Below are positions 28,084-37,387 of a stretch of DNA of 64,000 nt, in pieces. Source of the DNA: an uncultured Erythrobacter sp. Its GTDB lineage: Bacteria; Pseudomonadota; Alphaproteobacteria; Sphingomonadales; Sphingomonadaceae. The stretch spans positions 1,054,001 to 1,118,000 of the forward strand of contig NZ_CANMZM010000001.1 of the NCBI RefSeq assembly GCF_947502395.1, written 5' to 3'. The notes beneath the pieces are model-generated. The model had not been told where the DNA came from. It ran no database searches and worked only from the letters and a program-made list of their open reading frames with translations. Made by a program: the position numbers and the translations under genes. Numbering within the stretch: the first letter of the stretch is position 1; each line of letters opens with the position of its first letter.

Positions 28084-28856
28084 TGAACGGTGCCTACGAA
28101 GTCGGGGCGGTTGCCCTTCGCGCTCAGCAAAGAGCTTTGGAAACCCACGCTAACAATGTGGCAAACATCAACACTCCGGGCTTCAAACGCGCCGAAGTGG
28201 AATTTTCAGAGATTGTCTCAACTCAAACCAATCCGTTGACCGAGAATGAGAGGCTAGCGCGCCAGTCTGCCGTTCAGAATGGCGGTGTACGTATGGCTAC
28301 ACGGATGGCGCTTTCCGATCATGGTGAGCTTCAACCCACCGGCTCGTCATTCGACATCGCAATCGACGGGTCCGGCTTTATCGAGCTGATGGGGCCGGAT
28401 GGCGAAAGCCTGCTTTGGCGTGGCGGGAAATTAGAGGTTGACCGTGACGGCCTGCTGGCGGCCCAAAGCCTATCACCGTTGCGTGCCATGATCGCGGTGC
28501 CAGACGATACCCGAGCGCTAAGCATTGCCAACGATGGCACTGTTCAGGCGGAGATTGAAGGCGGAGAACTGCTTGAGCTTGGCCAGATCATGCTGGTGCG
28601 TCAGCAGGCGGATAGCGATCTCATCCCGCTCGGATCAGGCCAGTATCGCTTGGCAGAAGGTGCCTTCACAACGGACGCTGTGCCGGGCGAAGACGGAATT
28701 GGCTTCATTCGCCAAGGCATGATGGAACAATCCAACGTCGAGATGACCGAAGCGATGGTTGAGATGCTCATCCTTCAGCGTGCCTACGCCGCCAGCGCTC
28801 AGGTCATTCAGACCGCTGATCAGGTGGCCTCCATAACCAACAGCCTCAGTCGATAG
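28083..28856 (+). CDS. flgG: Flagellar distal rod protein FlgG
   Basis: Rod protein of 257 residues (family about 260). N-terminal ALETHANNVANINTPGFKRAEVEF, middle DIAIDGSGFIEL, and C-terminal GFIRQGMMEQSNVEMTEAMVEMLILQRAYAASAQVIQTADQ are the family signatures. The ATG overlaps the flgF stop. The central EYSR-like region is abbreviated as WRGGKLEVDRDGLL. It forms the drive shaft with FlgB, FlgC and FlgF. Confidence 0.93.
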   Translation: MNGAYEVGAVALRAQQRALETHANNVANINTPGFKRAEVEFSEIVSTQTNPLTENERLARQSAVQNGGVRMATRMALSDHGELQPTGSSFDIAIDGSGFIELMGPDGESLLWRGGKLEVDRDGLLAAQSLSPLRAMIAVPDDTRALSIANDGTVQAEIEGGELLELGQIMLVRQQADSDLIPLGSGQYRLAEGAFTTDAVPGEDGIGFIRQGMMEQSNVEMTEAMVEMLILQRAYAASAQVIQTADQVASITNSLSR

Positions 28857-28880
28857 ACGAGCACGGGAGGGGGCGCACAC

Positions 28881-29537
28881 ATGGTTATCGGTCTTACAAG
28901 TCTGGCTTTGATGGCGATCGCTGACGTGCCGACGGAAGTGCATTTGCAGGACCGTCACGTCCGGCTGAGTGACCTTGCTGTGGTCACAACAGGCCACAAT
29001 GATCCCATCATCGCACAGGTGCCGCGCGGTTCTTCAAGGCTGGAATTGGATCAGGACGCGGCGCACCAACTGATCCGCAATCGGTTGCCCATGGCTGCGG
29101 TGACACTCGCATTTAAAAATAGCGTTGTGCTGGTTGCTCCCGCCGCTTCCACCCTGCGCCGCCCGAGCCAGTGTTTTGTAGCGTCGAACCCGATAGCGGA
29201 GGGGGAGTTTGTCACCGCTTCGCTTGTCGCCGAGGCGCCTTGCGAGAACGGAGGGGCTGCTGAGATTGTCGGCTATGATCGCCAAGCACTTGCACCCGTC
29301 GCCAGGCAAACCATCGCCTCAGGTACTTATCTCGGCCCCATCCGGCCTGCCCGCGAACAGCGCCTTGCCAAAGGCAAAGAGGTGTTACTCGTAACGGGAG
29401 CTGGCCCGGTTACCATCACGCGCACAGTCACCACGATGCAGACGGCACGCGAAGGCAGCAACGTCTTTATCCGCACTAGCGACGGCGAAGTGTTTCCTGC
29501 CCCTGTTTCTCACATTGTCGAGGTTCAAGATAAATGA
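28881..29537 (+). CDS. flgA: Flagellar P-ring assembly chaperone FlgA
   Basis: Periplasmic chaperone for FlgI, 218 residues. The C-terminal SAF-type region is recognisable: NPIAEGEFVTASLV, a segment with ASGTYLGPIRPAREQRLAKGKEVLL, and TVTTMQTAREGSNVFIRTSDGEVFPAPV. A weak N-terminal hydrophobic stretch (VIGLTSLALMAIADVPTEV) may be a signal peptide. AGGGGG precedes the ATG. Position between flgG and flgH supports the call. Confidence 0.85.
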   Translation: MVIGLTSLALMAIADVPTEVHLQDRHVRLSDLAVVTTGHNDPIIAQVPRGSSRLELDQDAAHQLIRNRLPMAAVTLAFKNSVVLVAPAASTLRRPSQCFVASNPIAEGEFVTASLVAEAPCENGGAAEIVGYDRQALAPVARQTIASGTYLGPIRPAREQRLAKGKEVLLVTGAGPVTITRTVTTMQTAREGSNVFIRTSDGEVFPAPVSHIVEVQDK

Positions 29538-30109
29538 AGAAGTCTCTTCTCATAACCTTAGCCAGCGTGCCCTTGTTGATGTCACAGCCGCTTATCGCAG
29601 AGCAGCTATATGACAGGGACAATTGGGCAAATATGGCCGCCGACAACCGTGCGCATGAGGTTGGCGATATTGTCACCGTAGTCATATTTGAAAGTGCCAG
29701 TGCCACCAACCGGGTCGGCACGCGGTCTGGCAAAGACACCTCGCTCAACGGGAATTTTGGAGCTGGCGGGATCGACGAAAGCCTCAGTTTTGGGATCGGC
29801 AGCACTTATCGCGGCATTGGCGAAACCGAACGCTCTGATCGATTTGCTGCGAGCATGGCGGCGCACATCGTCGAAGTTTTGCCCAATGGGGACTTCATCA
29901 TTGAAGGCGCGCAATACATGCTCGTGAATGGCGAGCATCGCGACATAGAGGTTCGCGGCCAAATCCGCCCAATCGACATCTCTCCTGACAACACCGTGAT
30001 CTCCACCAGGCTGGCGAATGCTGAGATCAACTACGACGGAGAAGGCTTTGCGACCCGGAGCGCAAAGCCAGGGCTCCTCAACCGCATTTTTAGCTTTCTG
30101 GGGCTTTGA
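29534..30109 (+). CDS. flgH: Flagellar L-ring protein FlgH
   Basis: Outer-membrane L-ring subunit, 191 residues. Family segments are clear: VGDIVTVVIFESASATNRV, IVEVLPNGDFIIEGAQYMLVNGEHRDIEVRGQIRPIDISPDNTVISTRLANAEINYDGEG. The signal peptide ends LIAEQ without a cysteine, so it lacks the lipobox that makes enterobacterial FlgH a lipoprotein. Overlaps flgA by four bases. Confidence 0.93.
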   Translation: MKKSLLITLASVPLLMSQPLIAEQLYDRDNWANMAADNRAHEVGDIVTVVIFESASATNRVGTRSGKDTSLNGNFGAGGIDESLSFGIGSTYRGIGETERSDRFAASMAAHIVEVLPNGDFIIEGAQYMLVNGEHRDIEVRGQIRPIDISPDNTVISTRLANAEINYDGEGFATRSAKPGLLNRIFSFLGL

Positions 30110-30111
30110 CG

Positions 30112-31233
30112 ATGAAGAAGCTTTGCCTCCTTATTGCTGCGATTGCCTCAATGACAGTCTTTGTGCCGTCCGGCGCATTAGCGCAGGACGTTTCGCTTAC
30201 CGGCCTCGGCCGATTTGACGGCTGGCGAGAGAATTCTCTGATCGGATATGGCCTTGTCACAGGCCTGCCCGGAACTGGAGACACTCGTCGAAGCGAGGTT
30301 ACCCGGCAGGCGTTGCGCAATGTGCTGCAGCGGCTTGGTACGACTGTCAGTGAAGAGCAGATCAACAGTCGCAACGTTGCTGTCGTGATCGTCACCGCCA
30401 CGCTTCCCCCTTCTGCTAATCCAGGCGACCGGATGGATGCGATTGTGTCCTCCATTGGCGATGCACGTTCGCTTGCGGGAGGGACTTTGCTTATGACACC
30501 GTTGCTGGGCCCGGATCAAAAGCCCTACGCGCTCGCGCAAGGGTCACTGACGGTTGGCGGTTATGCCTTTGAAGCTGAGCTTGAGCGTCAGCAACGCAAC
30601 TTTCCGACCACCGCGGTTCTGCCCGCCGGGGCCATGATTGAATATCCCGTTGAGGCCAGCATTCTAAAGGACAACGGTCAGATTTCTTTCCTGCTTTCCG
30701 AGGCCAGCTTCACCACTGCTGAGCGGATCGCCCAAGCGATCAATCGCAGCCAGGGGTTCCAGATCGCAGAAGTAAAGAACGCCGATGAAGTGACGATCCA
30801 GTTCCCCGGCACTCAGGCCGAATTGTCGCGCTTTATCGCGCAGCTCGAAAGCCTACGGATCGTGCCGGACCGGTTGGCGCGAATTGTGATCAATGAGCGC
30901 ACAGGCACAATTGTTGCGGGTTCTGACGTTCGCATTTCAAGCGTCGTCATCAGCCAAGGTGATATCAAGGTTACCGTCAAGAGCGACAACGAAGCCAGCC
31001 AGCCCGGCTTTATCGGGGGCTTTGCCAATGACATTTCGAGCTTGATCGTAACCAATGTCGACCTGATGGTCGAAGAAGGCGAAAACGACACGGTTGCGAG
31101 CTTTCCTGACACTGATGTGGGGTCTCTTGTGCAAGGCTTATCGCAAGCACGAGTAGGCACGAGACGCATCATCTCCATCATGCAAGCGATGAAGGCCGCC
31201 GGTGCTCTTCATGCAGATATCATCATTCAATAA
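30112..31233 (+). CDS. flgI: Flagellar P-ring protein FlgI
   Basis: Periplasmic P-ring subunit, 373 residues from the ATG at 30112. A TTG six bases earlier in frame is less likely. Signal peptide KKLCLLIAAIASMTVFVPSGALAQ, then the conserved NSLIGYGLVTGLPGTGDTRR and, near the end, LVQGLSQARVGTRRIISIMQAMKAAGALHADIIIQ. Normal length. It lies directly after flgH, as is common. Confidence 0.95.
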   Translation: MKKLCLLIAAIASMTVFVPSGALAQDVSLTGLGRFDGWRENSLIGYGLVTGLPGTGDTRRSEVTRQALRNVLQRLGTTVSEEQINSRNVAVVIVTATLPPSANPGDRMDAIVSSIGDARSLAGGTLLMTPLLGPDQKPYALAQGSLTVGGYAFEAELERQQRNFPTTAVLPAGAMIEYPVEASILKDNGQISFLLSEASFTTAERIAQAINRSQGFQIAEVKNADEVTIQFPGTQAELSRFIAQLESLRIVPDRLARIVINERTGTIVAGSDVRISSVVISQGDIKVTVKSDNEASQPGFIGGFANDISSLIVTNVDLMVEEGENDTVASFPDTDVGSLVQGLSQARVGTRRIISIMQAMKAAGALHADIIIQ

Positions 31234-31253
31234 CTCAGATCTGAGGGGGTCAC

Positions 31254-31598
31254 ATGTCCGAGATTTCACAAGCACTGGCGATCAAAGCGATGGACGCTTT
31301 GGCGATGCGTCAGACGGCCATAGCGCATAACATTGCCAATGCCGGTTCTGAAGTTTTTCAGCGCCGGGAGGTCAGCTTTGAGGACGCGCTTCGTGAAGCC
31401 GCCGAAGATGGCCCAGAAGCTGTGCGTTCGCTCGTCTTCAACATGGAAACGGACGGCCCGCGCATCTCAGGAGATGACGTTCGGCTCGATCTGGAAATGC
31501 AAAGCGCGTCTTCCACTGCAGGCCGTTATGCCGCCTTGGCGGACCTCCTGGGCCGGCAGATGCAGATCGCCAGAGCAGCCGTAAGAGGGGGTCAGTAG
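31254..31598 (+). CDS. flgB: Flagellar rod protein FlgB
   Basis: Proximal rod subunit, 114 residues. Shows MRQTAIAHNIANAGSEVFQRREVSFEDAL, a rod N-terminus, and a C-terminal GRYAALADLLGRQMQIARAAV helix. GAGGGGGT precedes the ATG at 31254. Followed two bases later by flgC. Confidence 0.9.
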   Translation: MSEISQALAIKAMDALAMRQTAIAHNIANAGSEVFQRREVSFEDALREAAEDGPEAVRSLVFNMETDGPRISGDDVRLDLEMQSASSTAGRYAALADLLGRQMQIARAAVRGGQ

Positions 31599-31600
31599 TC

Positions 31601-32035
31601 ATGGAAGCCACACAGATCAGTCGTTCCGCGCTGGATGTCGAATGGCAGCGCCTTCAAGTGATTGCCACAAACTTGGCGAACATGAACACAACGCGCACTG
31701 GAAATGGTGAAACCTACACTGCCCAGCGTCTTGTGTCCGGTCCGGTTGCCGATTTTGGCGCCGAACTGCGGGCACAGGGCTCCGCCGATGCCCCACCAGA
31801 GCGCGGCGTTATGGTTTATCAGATTGCCCAAACCAACTCCGGCTCACGCCAGGTGTTTAATCCGGACCACCCGCACGCCAATGAAGATGGCTTCGTGAGC
31901 TATCCGAATATCTCACAGTCGGACGAGATGTCTCTGATGATCAAGACGCAACGTGCTTATCAGGCGAACCTTGTGGCTCTTCAGGCAGCGCAACGCATGT
32001 TCTCCTCAGCCCTCCAAGTGGGGAGACAATCATGA
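31601..32035 (+). CDS. flgC: Flagellar rod protein FlgC
   Basis: Rod subunit of 144 residues. N-terminal WQRLQVIATNLANMNTTRTGNGETYTAQRLV, C-terminal NPDHPHANEDGFVSYPNISQSDEMSLMIKTQRAYQANLVALQAAQRMFSSALQVGR, all as in the family. Overlaps fliE by four bases. Confidence 0.93.
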   Translation: MEATQISRSALDVEWQRLQVIATNLANMNTTRTGNGETYTAQRLVSGPVADFGAELRAQGSADAPPERGVMVYQIAQTNSGSRQVFNPDHPHANEDGFVSYPNISQSDEMSLMIKTQRAYQANLVALQAAQRMFSSALQVGRQS

Positions 32036-32373
32036 ACGGTATCGAAGCTATTTCCTCTGTGACCTCTGCGACGCAGATTACGATGGGCAATCTCGGATCA
32101 AGCCAGGCAGCACAACTGCCAAATGCGGTACAACAATCCTCGGATCTTGCGACCTCGAACTTTGGCAAGATGATGAGCGACGGGATCGCCAATGTCGACG
32201 GCAAAGTCGCTCGGGCGGATGATCTGGTCGCGCGCTTCGTCGTCGATAACACAACGCCGATCCACCACGTGACTGTAGCTCTGGAAGAAGCCCGCATGGC
32301 GGTCGAATTGGCGACCCAAGTGCGCCAGCGTCTCACCGAAGGCTACCGTCAGCTTATGAACATGCAGCTCTAA
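32032..32373 (+). CDS. fliE: Flagellar hook-basal body protein FliE
   Basis: Adaptor between MS ring and rod, 113 residues. The C-terminal half has VTVALEEARMAVELATQVRQRLTEGYRQLMNMQL, the family hallmark. The N-terminal half is variable as usual. Overlaps flgC and precedes fliF by 15 bases. Confidence 0.9.
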   Translation: MNGIEAISSVTSATQITMGNLGSSQAAQLPNAVQQSSDLATSNFGKMMSDGIANVDGKVARADDLVARFVVDNTTPIHHVTVALEEARMAVELATQVRQRLTEGYRQLMNMQL

Positions 32374-32388
32374 TCTGGCCAATTCTCT

Positions 32389-33633
32389 ATGCTCGCTGAA
32401 CCTCGTCAATTGCGTCTATTCATCCTACTGTTTTTGGGGATTATTGCCCTATTTGCGGCACTGTGGTTCTTTGTTCTTCGAACAGATTATGTGCCGATCT
32501 ATGAGAACATTCGGGAAAGCGACGCATCTCAGATCGTGGCTGAACTGGATACCGCGGGGATAGCCTACCAGCTAGCCAATGACGGTCATGATATTCTCGT
32601 TCCCGAAGACGAAGCAGCCAATGCCCGCGTCGCAGTTGCGGGAGCGAACATCTCAATGGGCGGCACCACTGGGTTTGAACTGTTCAATGAGAATGAACTC
32701 GGCCTGACGGAGTTTGCGCAAAAGATAAACCTTCAGCGAGCAATCCAAGGCGAACTTTCTCGCACCATCATGATGATGAGTGGAGTTGAATTCGCCCGAG
32801 TGCATTTGGCAATGCCAGAGCGCACCCTCTTCCGGTCTGAGCAGGACAATCCCACCGCGGCGGTCACAGTCGAGATGGAACCAACCCAGCAACTCTCATC
32901 CGACCGGGTCGATGGCATACGGCAACTCGTGGCATCGTCGGTCCCTGGGCTCCTGCTTGCGGATGTGGTGGTTCTCAATGAAGCGGGTGGACTGATGGGC
33001 GTCCCCAACACTGGCGAGTTGAACTCGGGCTCCCCTGCCTCAAGTGAACGTGAGGCGGTGGAGCAGTTGGTCGCGATCCGGGCCCGCGGCGCGATCGCGG
33101 ATGTTCTCCCCCAACAGCCATTTGACCTTCAGGTCTCCGCCTTTGATCAAGTGGCGAATGAAACCGCGGCCGTTGTTGATGAGGAAGGGCAGGAAACCAC
33201 AAATTCTCAAACTGATAGTCGACGGATATTTGGCCTTGAAGATCGGTCCTTGCGTATCATGGTCAGAACTCCGCAAGAGCTGAGCCCGGAAGAACGTTCG
33301 ATCATTTCCGATACTTTGACCGATGCAATCGCCCTCTCTGGCGCATCAGGAGATATGCTGGATTTCACCACTGGTGCGCTTGCCGCAGCAGATCAGCCGC
33401 CTCCTCGTACAGTTACAGAACAGGCACCTCCTTCTCCGCAAGGAGACTGGACGGCCAATTCTGATCCACTCACCAACATTGCAGGTCTCTCATGGCTGTG
33501 GCTGGCGATACCTCTTGGTATCGTTGTGCTGGCCCTGTTCGCCGCCCGCCCCCGTCGCAAGCTATCAGACGAGGAAGCTGACAGTTTTGCCGAGCTGCTC
33601 CGAAGCGCCAATTTGGAACGGGAGGCCAGCTAA
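32389..33633 (+). CDS. fliF: Flagellar MS-ring protein FliF, short form
   Basis: MS-ring protein. Membrane helix one is at about 10-27. The ring-building domains follow (DILVPEDEAANARVAVA, GFELFNENELGLTEFAQKINLQRAIQGELSRTI, VEFARVHLAMPERTLF, ASSVPGLLLADVVVLNEAGGLM), and helix two is at about 365-385. At 414 residues it is well short of the usual 530-580. The third ring-building/beta-collar region is cut down and the cytoplasmic tail after helix two is only about 28 residues (KLSDEEADSFAELLRSANLEREAS). That tail normally binds FliG, so its shortness fits the absence of a recognisable fliG next door. Confidence 0.9.
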   Translation: MLAEPRQLRLFILLFLGIIALFAALWFFVLRTDYVPIYENIRESDASQIVAELDTAGIAYQLANDGHDILVPEDEAANARVAVAGANISMGGTTGFELFNENELGLTEFAQKINLQRAIQGELSRTIMMMSGVEFARVHLAMPERTLFRSEQDNPTAAVTVEMEPTQQLSSDRVDGIRQLVASSVPGLLLADVVVLNEAGGLMGVPNTGELNSGSPASSEREAVEQLVAIRARGAIADVLPQQPFDLQVSAFDQVANETAAVVDEEGQETTNSQTDSRRIFGLEDRSLRIMVRTPQELSPEERSIISDTLTDAIALSGASGDMLDFTTGALAAADQPPPRTVTEQAPPSPQGDWTANSDPLTNIAGLSWLWLAIPLGIVVLALFAARPRRKLSDEEADSFAELLRSANLEREAS

Positions 33634-33634
33634 G

Positions 33635-34030
33635 ATGGATGAAGCGCAAGACCAGACCACGCAACTGATTGAACGGCTTTCAGCGCTGAGCGAAAAAGAC
33701 AGAGAGGCCGTGCTTGGCAGAATGTCAGCCGACGAGCGTATCGGCGCTGAGAACGCACTCGATCAGTTTATCGAAGCTGAGCGCCTCGAAGAAGAGCGCC
33801 AGAAGCGCATTGATCGACAATTCCTTGGCTACTCTCCCTGGCTCGCGTCACTCGTCGAGAAATCCCAAAACAGCGCGCCAATTGGCATGAGCCAAACCTG
33901 CTCCAATGCGCTTTGGGAAATTCATTCAGCCAAAGTCGGTTCAGGCATGAACATACCGCGCACCGGTTGGCGCGGCATGGTTGAACGGGTCAATAAATGG
34001 CTCGCCACCAATGGGGGGCAGCGCGCATGA
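33635..34030 (+). CDS. 131-residue protein at the fliG position, function unknown
   Basis: Starts with ATG at 33635, one base after the fliF stop, behind GGGAGG, and overlaps fliH by ATGA. The N-terminal half is charged and helical (LSALSEKDREAVLGRMSADERI, FIEAERLEEERQKRIDRQFLGYSPWL). The C-terminal half is mixed and ends near MVERVNKWLATNGG. It occupies the slot where fliG normally lies but is about 40% of FliG length and shows neither the EHPQ motif nor the charged C-terminal torque helix. It may be a reduced rotor or FliF-binding protein. I do not recognise a family. Confidence 0.7.
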   Translation: MDEAQDQTTQLIERLSALSEKDREAVLGRMSADERIGAENALDQFIEAERLEEERQKRIDRQFLGYSPWLASLVEKSQNSAPIGMSQTCSNALWEIHSAKVGSGMNIPRTGWRGMVERVNKWLATNGGQRA

Positions 34031-34743
34031 GCATCGTGAAAGCAGCGCACTCAACAAACTCCGTAACACAGAATTACGAGTTTAGCGCACCTGTCCGCGA
34101 TTTGCCGCCAGAAGCAGTCAGCAAGCCTATCGAGGCAAAGACTGCGGTGGGCGTTGCGCCATCACAGGACCAGTCATTGGCGAAAGAGGACCATTTCCTT
34201 GACCAGATTGCTGCGCTTGAAAAAGCGCTAAGTGAAAAGGAGAAGGAGATAACCGCCGCAGAGTCCGCGGCTTATAAGGAAGGATTCAAAGCCGGGGAGA
34301 AAGCCGCAGATTCAAAGTCCGAGGAGGCCATAGAACTGCTGAAAGCAAGCCTTTCGCAAAGCGAAAAGGGTCTCAAAGAGAGTCTCAACAACCAAGTCGA
34401 GGCTGGCATCGCAATAAGCCGGGCAATTCTTGGCAACATCCTTGGCAACAGGTTTGAGATGCCTGCACATGTGGTGAGTGCAGCGACACATTGGAAAAGT
34501 GAACTCGCGGCGGGCTCAGTCCTTGGGTTGCGCGTGTCAGCTGATGACTTTCCCGACAAGGGTGCGCTTGATGCCCTATCCCAAGAGTTCCCAAGCGTCG
34601 AAATAGTGTCGCAGTCGGACCTGAAATCAGGCGCTTGCTTTTTCGATTTGAAACTCGGCTCGCTCGACGCGTCCATCGATCGGCAGCTTGGAAGCGCAAT
34701 CGGCTTCCTTGATCGAGCAGTGCAAAGTCCTGAGCAAAGATGA
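34027..34743 (+). CDS. fliH: Flagellar export apparatus protein FliH (stator of the ATPase)
   Basis: 238 residues from the ATG at 34027, which overlaps the previous stop. A long charged coiled coil (about 50-120, with EKALSEKEKEITAAESAAYKEGFKAGEKAA) precedes a C-terminal domain similar to the V/F-type ATPase E/delta region (VLGLRVSADDFPDKGALDALSQEFPSVEIVSQSDLKSGACFFDLKLGSLDASIDRQL). Position before fliI supports FliH, which regulates the FliI ATPase. Confidence 0.85.
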   Translation: MSIVKAAHSTNSVTQNYEFSAPVRDLPPEAVSKPIEAKTAVGVAPSQDQSLAKEDHFLDQIAALEKALSEKEKEITAAESAAYKEGFKAGEKAADSKSEEAIELLKASLSQSEKGLKESLNNQVEAGIAISRAILGNILGNRFEMPAHVVSAATHWKSELAAGSVLGLRVSADDFPDKGALDALSQEFPSVEIVSQSDLKSGACFFDLKLGSLDASIDRQLGSAIGFLDRAVQSPEQR

Positions 34744-36053
34744 TAAGAGCGAGCGCCCTCCTTGAAACTGCCAAAGCAGTGCAATTCGCCGATTTCACTG
34801 GGCAAATCATCGCGATTGGGCAGAAATCGTTCAGCGCAAATGGGCCGCTTTGTCAGGTTGGCGATGTCTGCTCGATTGGCACCAACGAGTCTCCTCCCTT
34901 GGCCGAAGTTGTTGCGGTGGAAGAAGGCCGGGTTGAGATGGTCCCGCTTGGCGATATGCAGGAAGTTCGTCCGGGCGGCACGGTCACCCTCAACCGCGAC
35001 CATTCAGATTTTGCGGTGGGTGATCAATTCGAAGGCCGGGCAGTCAATGCGTTTGGCGAACCAATTGATGACAAACCGAGCATTCTTGCAACTAAGACAC
35101 CGCTGCGCGCCGGCCAAACAAGCATGGCCAAAACGATCGTCGCCAAGAGAGTAGAAACGGGCATCCGCGCTATCGACACGCTTTTGCCTCTTGCTGAAGG
35201 ACAACGCATTGGGATCTTCGCAGCAAGCGGTGTGGGCAAGACGACTTTAGTCGAGCAGCTCTCCTCAAGAGTAGCCTGTGACAAGGTGGTCATCTGCCTC
35301 ATTGGTGAACGCGGTCGCGAGGTGGAGCGCCTCTGGAATATCAACACGGAGGCCGATAGCAAGGTCCCCGTCACATTGGTCGCCGCAACGTCCGATGAAG
35401 CACCAAGTGTGCGCATTCGCGCCATGAAGCAGGCGCTGGCATTGTGCGAATACTGGCGTGAACGGGGTGAGCACGTCGTGCTTTTTGTGGACTCAGTAAC
35501 GCGCCTTGCCATGGCCTTGCGCGATATTGGTCTCGCTGCAGGAGAGCCGCCGGCACTGCGATCTTACACTCCAAATGTATTTACCGCCCTTCCCGATTTC
35601 GTCGAACGGTGCGGTGCGATTGCAGGCAAGGGTGCGATAACTGCAGTCTTTACTGTGCTGAGCGAAACCGATGATGTCGATGACCCTATCGTCGAGACCA
35701 TGCGTTCCTTACTCGACGGACATATTGTCCTTTCCCGAAAACTGGCAGAACGAGGACATTTCCCCGCGATAGACGTTCGCGCCTCAATCAGCCGAGTGGC
35801 CGATCAGGTTCTTGATTCTAAACAACAAGAAAGCGCGCGGAACCTAAAGGCAAATGTAGCGGTCTTTGAGGAAGCCCGTGCCATGATTGAAAGTGGCATT
35901 TACCAATCCGGTGGAAGTGAAGAAATCGACCGTGCTGTTTCCCTTTGGCCAAAGATCCAGCAATTTCTAATGCAATCGGGCGCTTCGCCGAGCTCTCTTT
36001 CTGCGAGTGACGGAGCTTTGCAGCAGTGTTTGATTGGGGGTGCCTCACTGTGA
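34740..36053 (+). CDS. fliI: Flagellum-specific ATPase FliI
   Basis: Export ATPase of 437 residues. Walker A is GIFAASGVGKTTLVEQL near residue 160, preceded by GIRAIDTLLPLAEGQR. The ICLIGERGREVERLWN and HVVLFVDSVTRLAMALRDIGLAAGEPPA stretches and the ARMAISRVADQ-like region are all present. Normal length. Overlaps fliH and fliJ by four bases each. Confidence 0.97.
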   Translation: MIRASALLETAKAVQFADFTGQIIAIGQKSFSANGPLCQVGDVCSIGTNESPPLAEVVAVEEGRVEMVPLGDMQEVRPGGTVTLNRDHSDFAVGDQFEGRAVNAFGEPIDDKPSILATKTPLRAGQTSMAKTIVAKRVETGIRAIDTLLPLAEGQRIGIFAASGVGKTTLVEQLSSRVACDKVVICLIGERGREVERLWNINTEADSKVPVTLVAATSDEAPSVRIRAMKQALALCEYWRERGEHVVLFVDSVTRLAMALRDIGLAAGEPPALRSYTPNVFTALPDFVERCGAIAGKGAITAVFTVLSETDDVDDPIVETMRSLLDGHIVLSRKLAERGHFPAIDVRASISRVADQVLDSKQQESARNLKANVAVFEEARAMIESGIYQSGGSEEIDRAVSLWPKIQQFLMQSGASPSSLSASDGALQQCLIGGASL

Positions 36054-36493
36054 CCTCTTCTCAAACATTAGCCGACCTAAGAAGGCTCCAATCCTTGCGT
36101 GAGCAACAAAGCAAAGCCGAGCATGCTCGTGCTGTTTGTGAGGAAAGAACCGCAGCTAAGGCGTCCAGCGATGCCGAAGCAGAGCTTACAGCCCAGTATC
36201 ATGCGCTTGACCACTATGCGGCGCAGGGCAAATTCCAGATCGAGCAATTTCAGATCTTCTCTCAGCTGATAACCAACACCGAAACTAAGCTTCAGAAGCG
36301 ACGTGAGGTGCACGCTGATGCAAAAGACAAAGAGACCACCGCAAGACAAAACCGCATCAAGGCAGAGCGACAGTCAGAACACCTCGCTGATCGCTATTGC
36401 GCGGTATTGCGCAAGGAACGCCGCAAGAAAGAGGATGGCGCAGCGCGCGAATTTCTCTCTCAAGTAGCCGCGTCAAAGGGAACTCAAGCATGA
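36050..36493 (+). CDS. fliJ: Flagellar export chaperone FliJ-like coiled-coil protein
   Basis: 147 residues from the GTG at 36050, overlapping the fliI stop as GTGA. The whole chain is charged alpha-helix (LADLRRLQSLREQQSKAEHARAVCEERTAAKA and ETKLQKRREVHADAKDKETTARQNRIKAERQSEHLADRY), consistent with the two-helix FliJ stalk that contacts FliI and FlhA. Sequence conservation of this family is low, so the name rests on position and coiled-coil form. Confidence 0.75.
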   Translation: MTSSQTLADLRRLQSLREQQSKAEHARAVCEERTAAKASSDAEAELTAQYHALDHYAAQGKFQIEQFQIFSQLITNTETKLQKRREVHADAKDKETTARQNRIKAERQSEHLADRYCAVLRKERRKKEDGAAREFLSQVAASKGTQA

Positions 36494-37386
36494 GTAATAT
36501 CGGATGGCTTCCTCCAAAACATAGCCCCTTCGGAACCACGCAAGCAGCACCGCAGCCGCAGAGGGCCGAGCGAAACGGGGGCAGTGGAAGTAAATTTGCG
36601 GCGTTCTTGAATGGCGACGCGCAGGGCAAAAATCGGGCTGAACAAACTCAAGAAAGCCGAGGAACTAGCCAGAGCGTCCCTCCGAGCATCTCTCAAAGCG
36701 CCGTCAATCGCGATGAGGCTGGCGCCCAAGTTGGGCTGAATTCACCAACGATGCTTGAAGATCAGGCGAGTTACAGAGCAGCTCCAGATGTGAGTGACAA
36801 TGCGATTGCCTTTAGCGCTCGCCCAATTGTGGGCCCTGCTTCCTTTAGCCATACTCCTGAAACCATTTCTGCTCCGATCAATGGGATCGATAGCCCCGAG
36901 TTCGCTGCCATGCGCGCGGAAATTGTCGGCTCATTTGGCATTATAGACGGCCATAGGGTGTTCAACCAATACTCGAACGCGACACCAGCAGGCCTCTTCG
37001 AACCAGCAGCTACTCGAACAACGCCTGTGCCTGGATATGCAATCGCGGCGACGTCAGGTCTTCAATCCGCGCAAGTTGCTGCACCTGGTCTAGCGCAAAT
37101 TGGGAGTAGTTCGGCCAAAGCGAGCGCTGGGCAAGAGCAAAGCACACGTGCTGCATCCAGAACAGCTAACGCCGCGCCAATACAATCTCTACAAATGTGG
37201 TCTGCACAAAATTCAGCATTTGCCCAATTGCTCGCAAGTCCATCGGAATACCGTGTGATGATAAGGGGCGCACGCCTCAGCGAACAGCAGCGCGACCAAG
37301 TCATGCGCGCAGTGCGCAGCGGACTTTCCGAATTCGGACTGCCTTCAAAGCCTCTCGAGGTCTTCGAACAGGAAGGCCAAAGATAA
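36490..37386 (+). CDS. fliK: Probable flagellar hook-length control protein FliK
   Basis: 298 residues from the ATG at 36490, which overlaps the fliJ stop. The first about 200 residues are low-complexity, rich in Ser, Ala, Gln and Pro. A compact C-terminal part (about 235-298) contains YRVMIRGARLSEQQRDQVMRAVRSGLSEFGL, resembling the small folded C-terminus of FliK. Length is short for FliK. Position between fliJ and flgD supports the call, but the sequence alone would not. Confidence 0.6.
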   Translation: MSNIGWLPPKHSPFGTTQAAPQPQRAERNGGSGSKFAAFLNGDAQGKNRAEQTQESRGTSQSVPPSISQSAVNRDEAGAQVGLNSPTMLEDQASYRAAPDVSDNAIAFSARPIVGPASFSHTPETISAPINGIDSPEFAAMRAEIVGSFGIIDGHRVFNQYSNATPAGLFEPAATRTTPVPGYAIAATSGLQSAQVAAPGLAQIGSSSAKASAGQEQSTRAASRTANAAPIQSLQMWSAQNSAFAQLLASPSEYRVMIRGARLSEQQRDQVMRAVRSGLSEFGLPSKPLEVFEQEGQR

Positions 37387-37387
37387 A

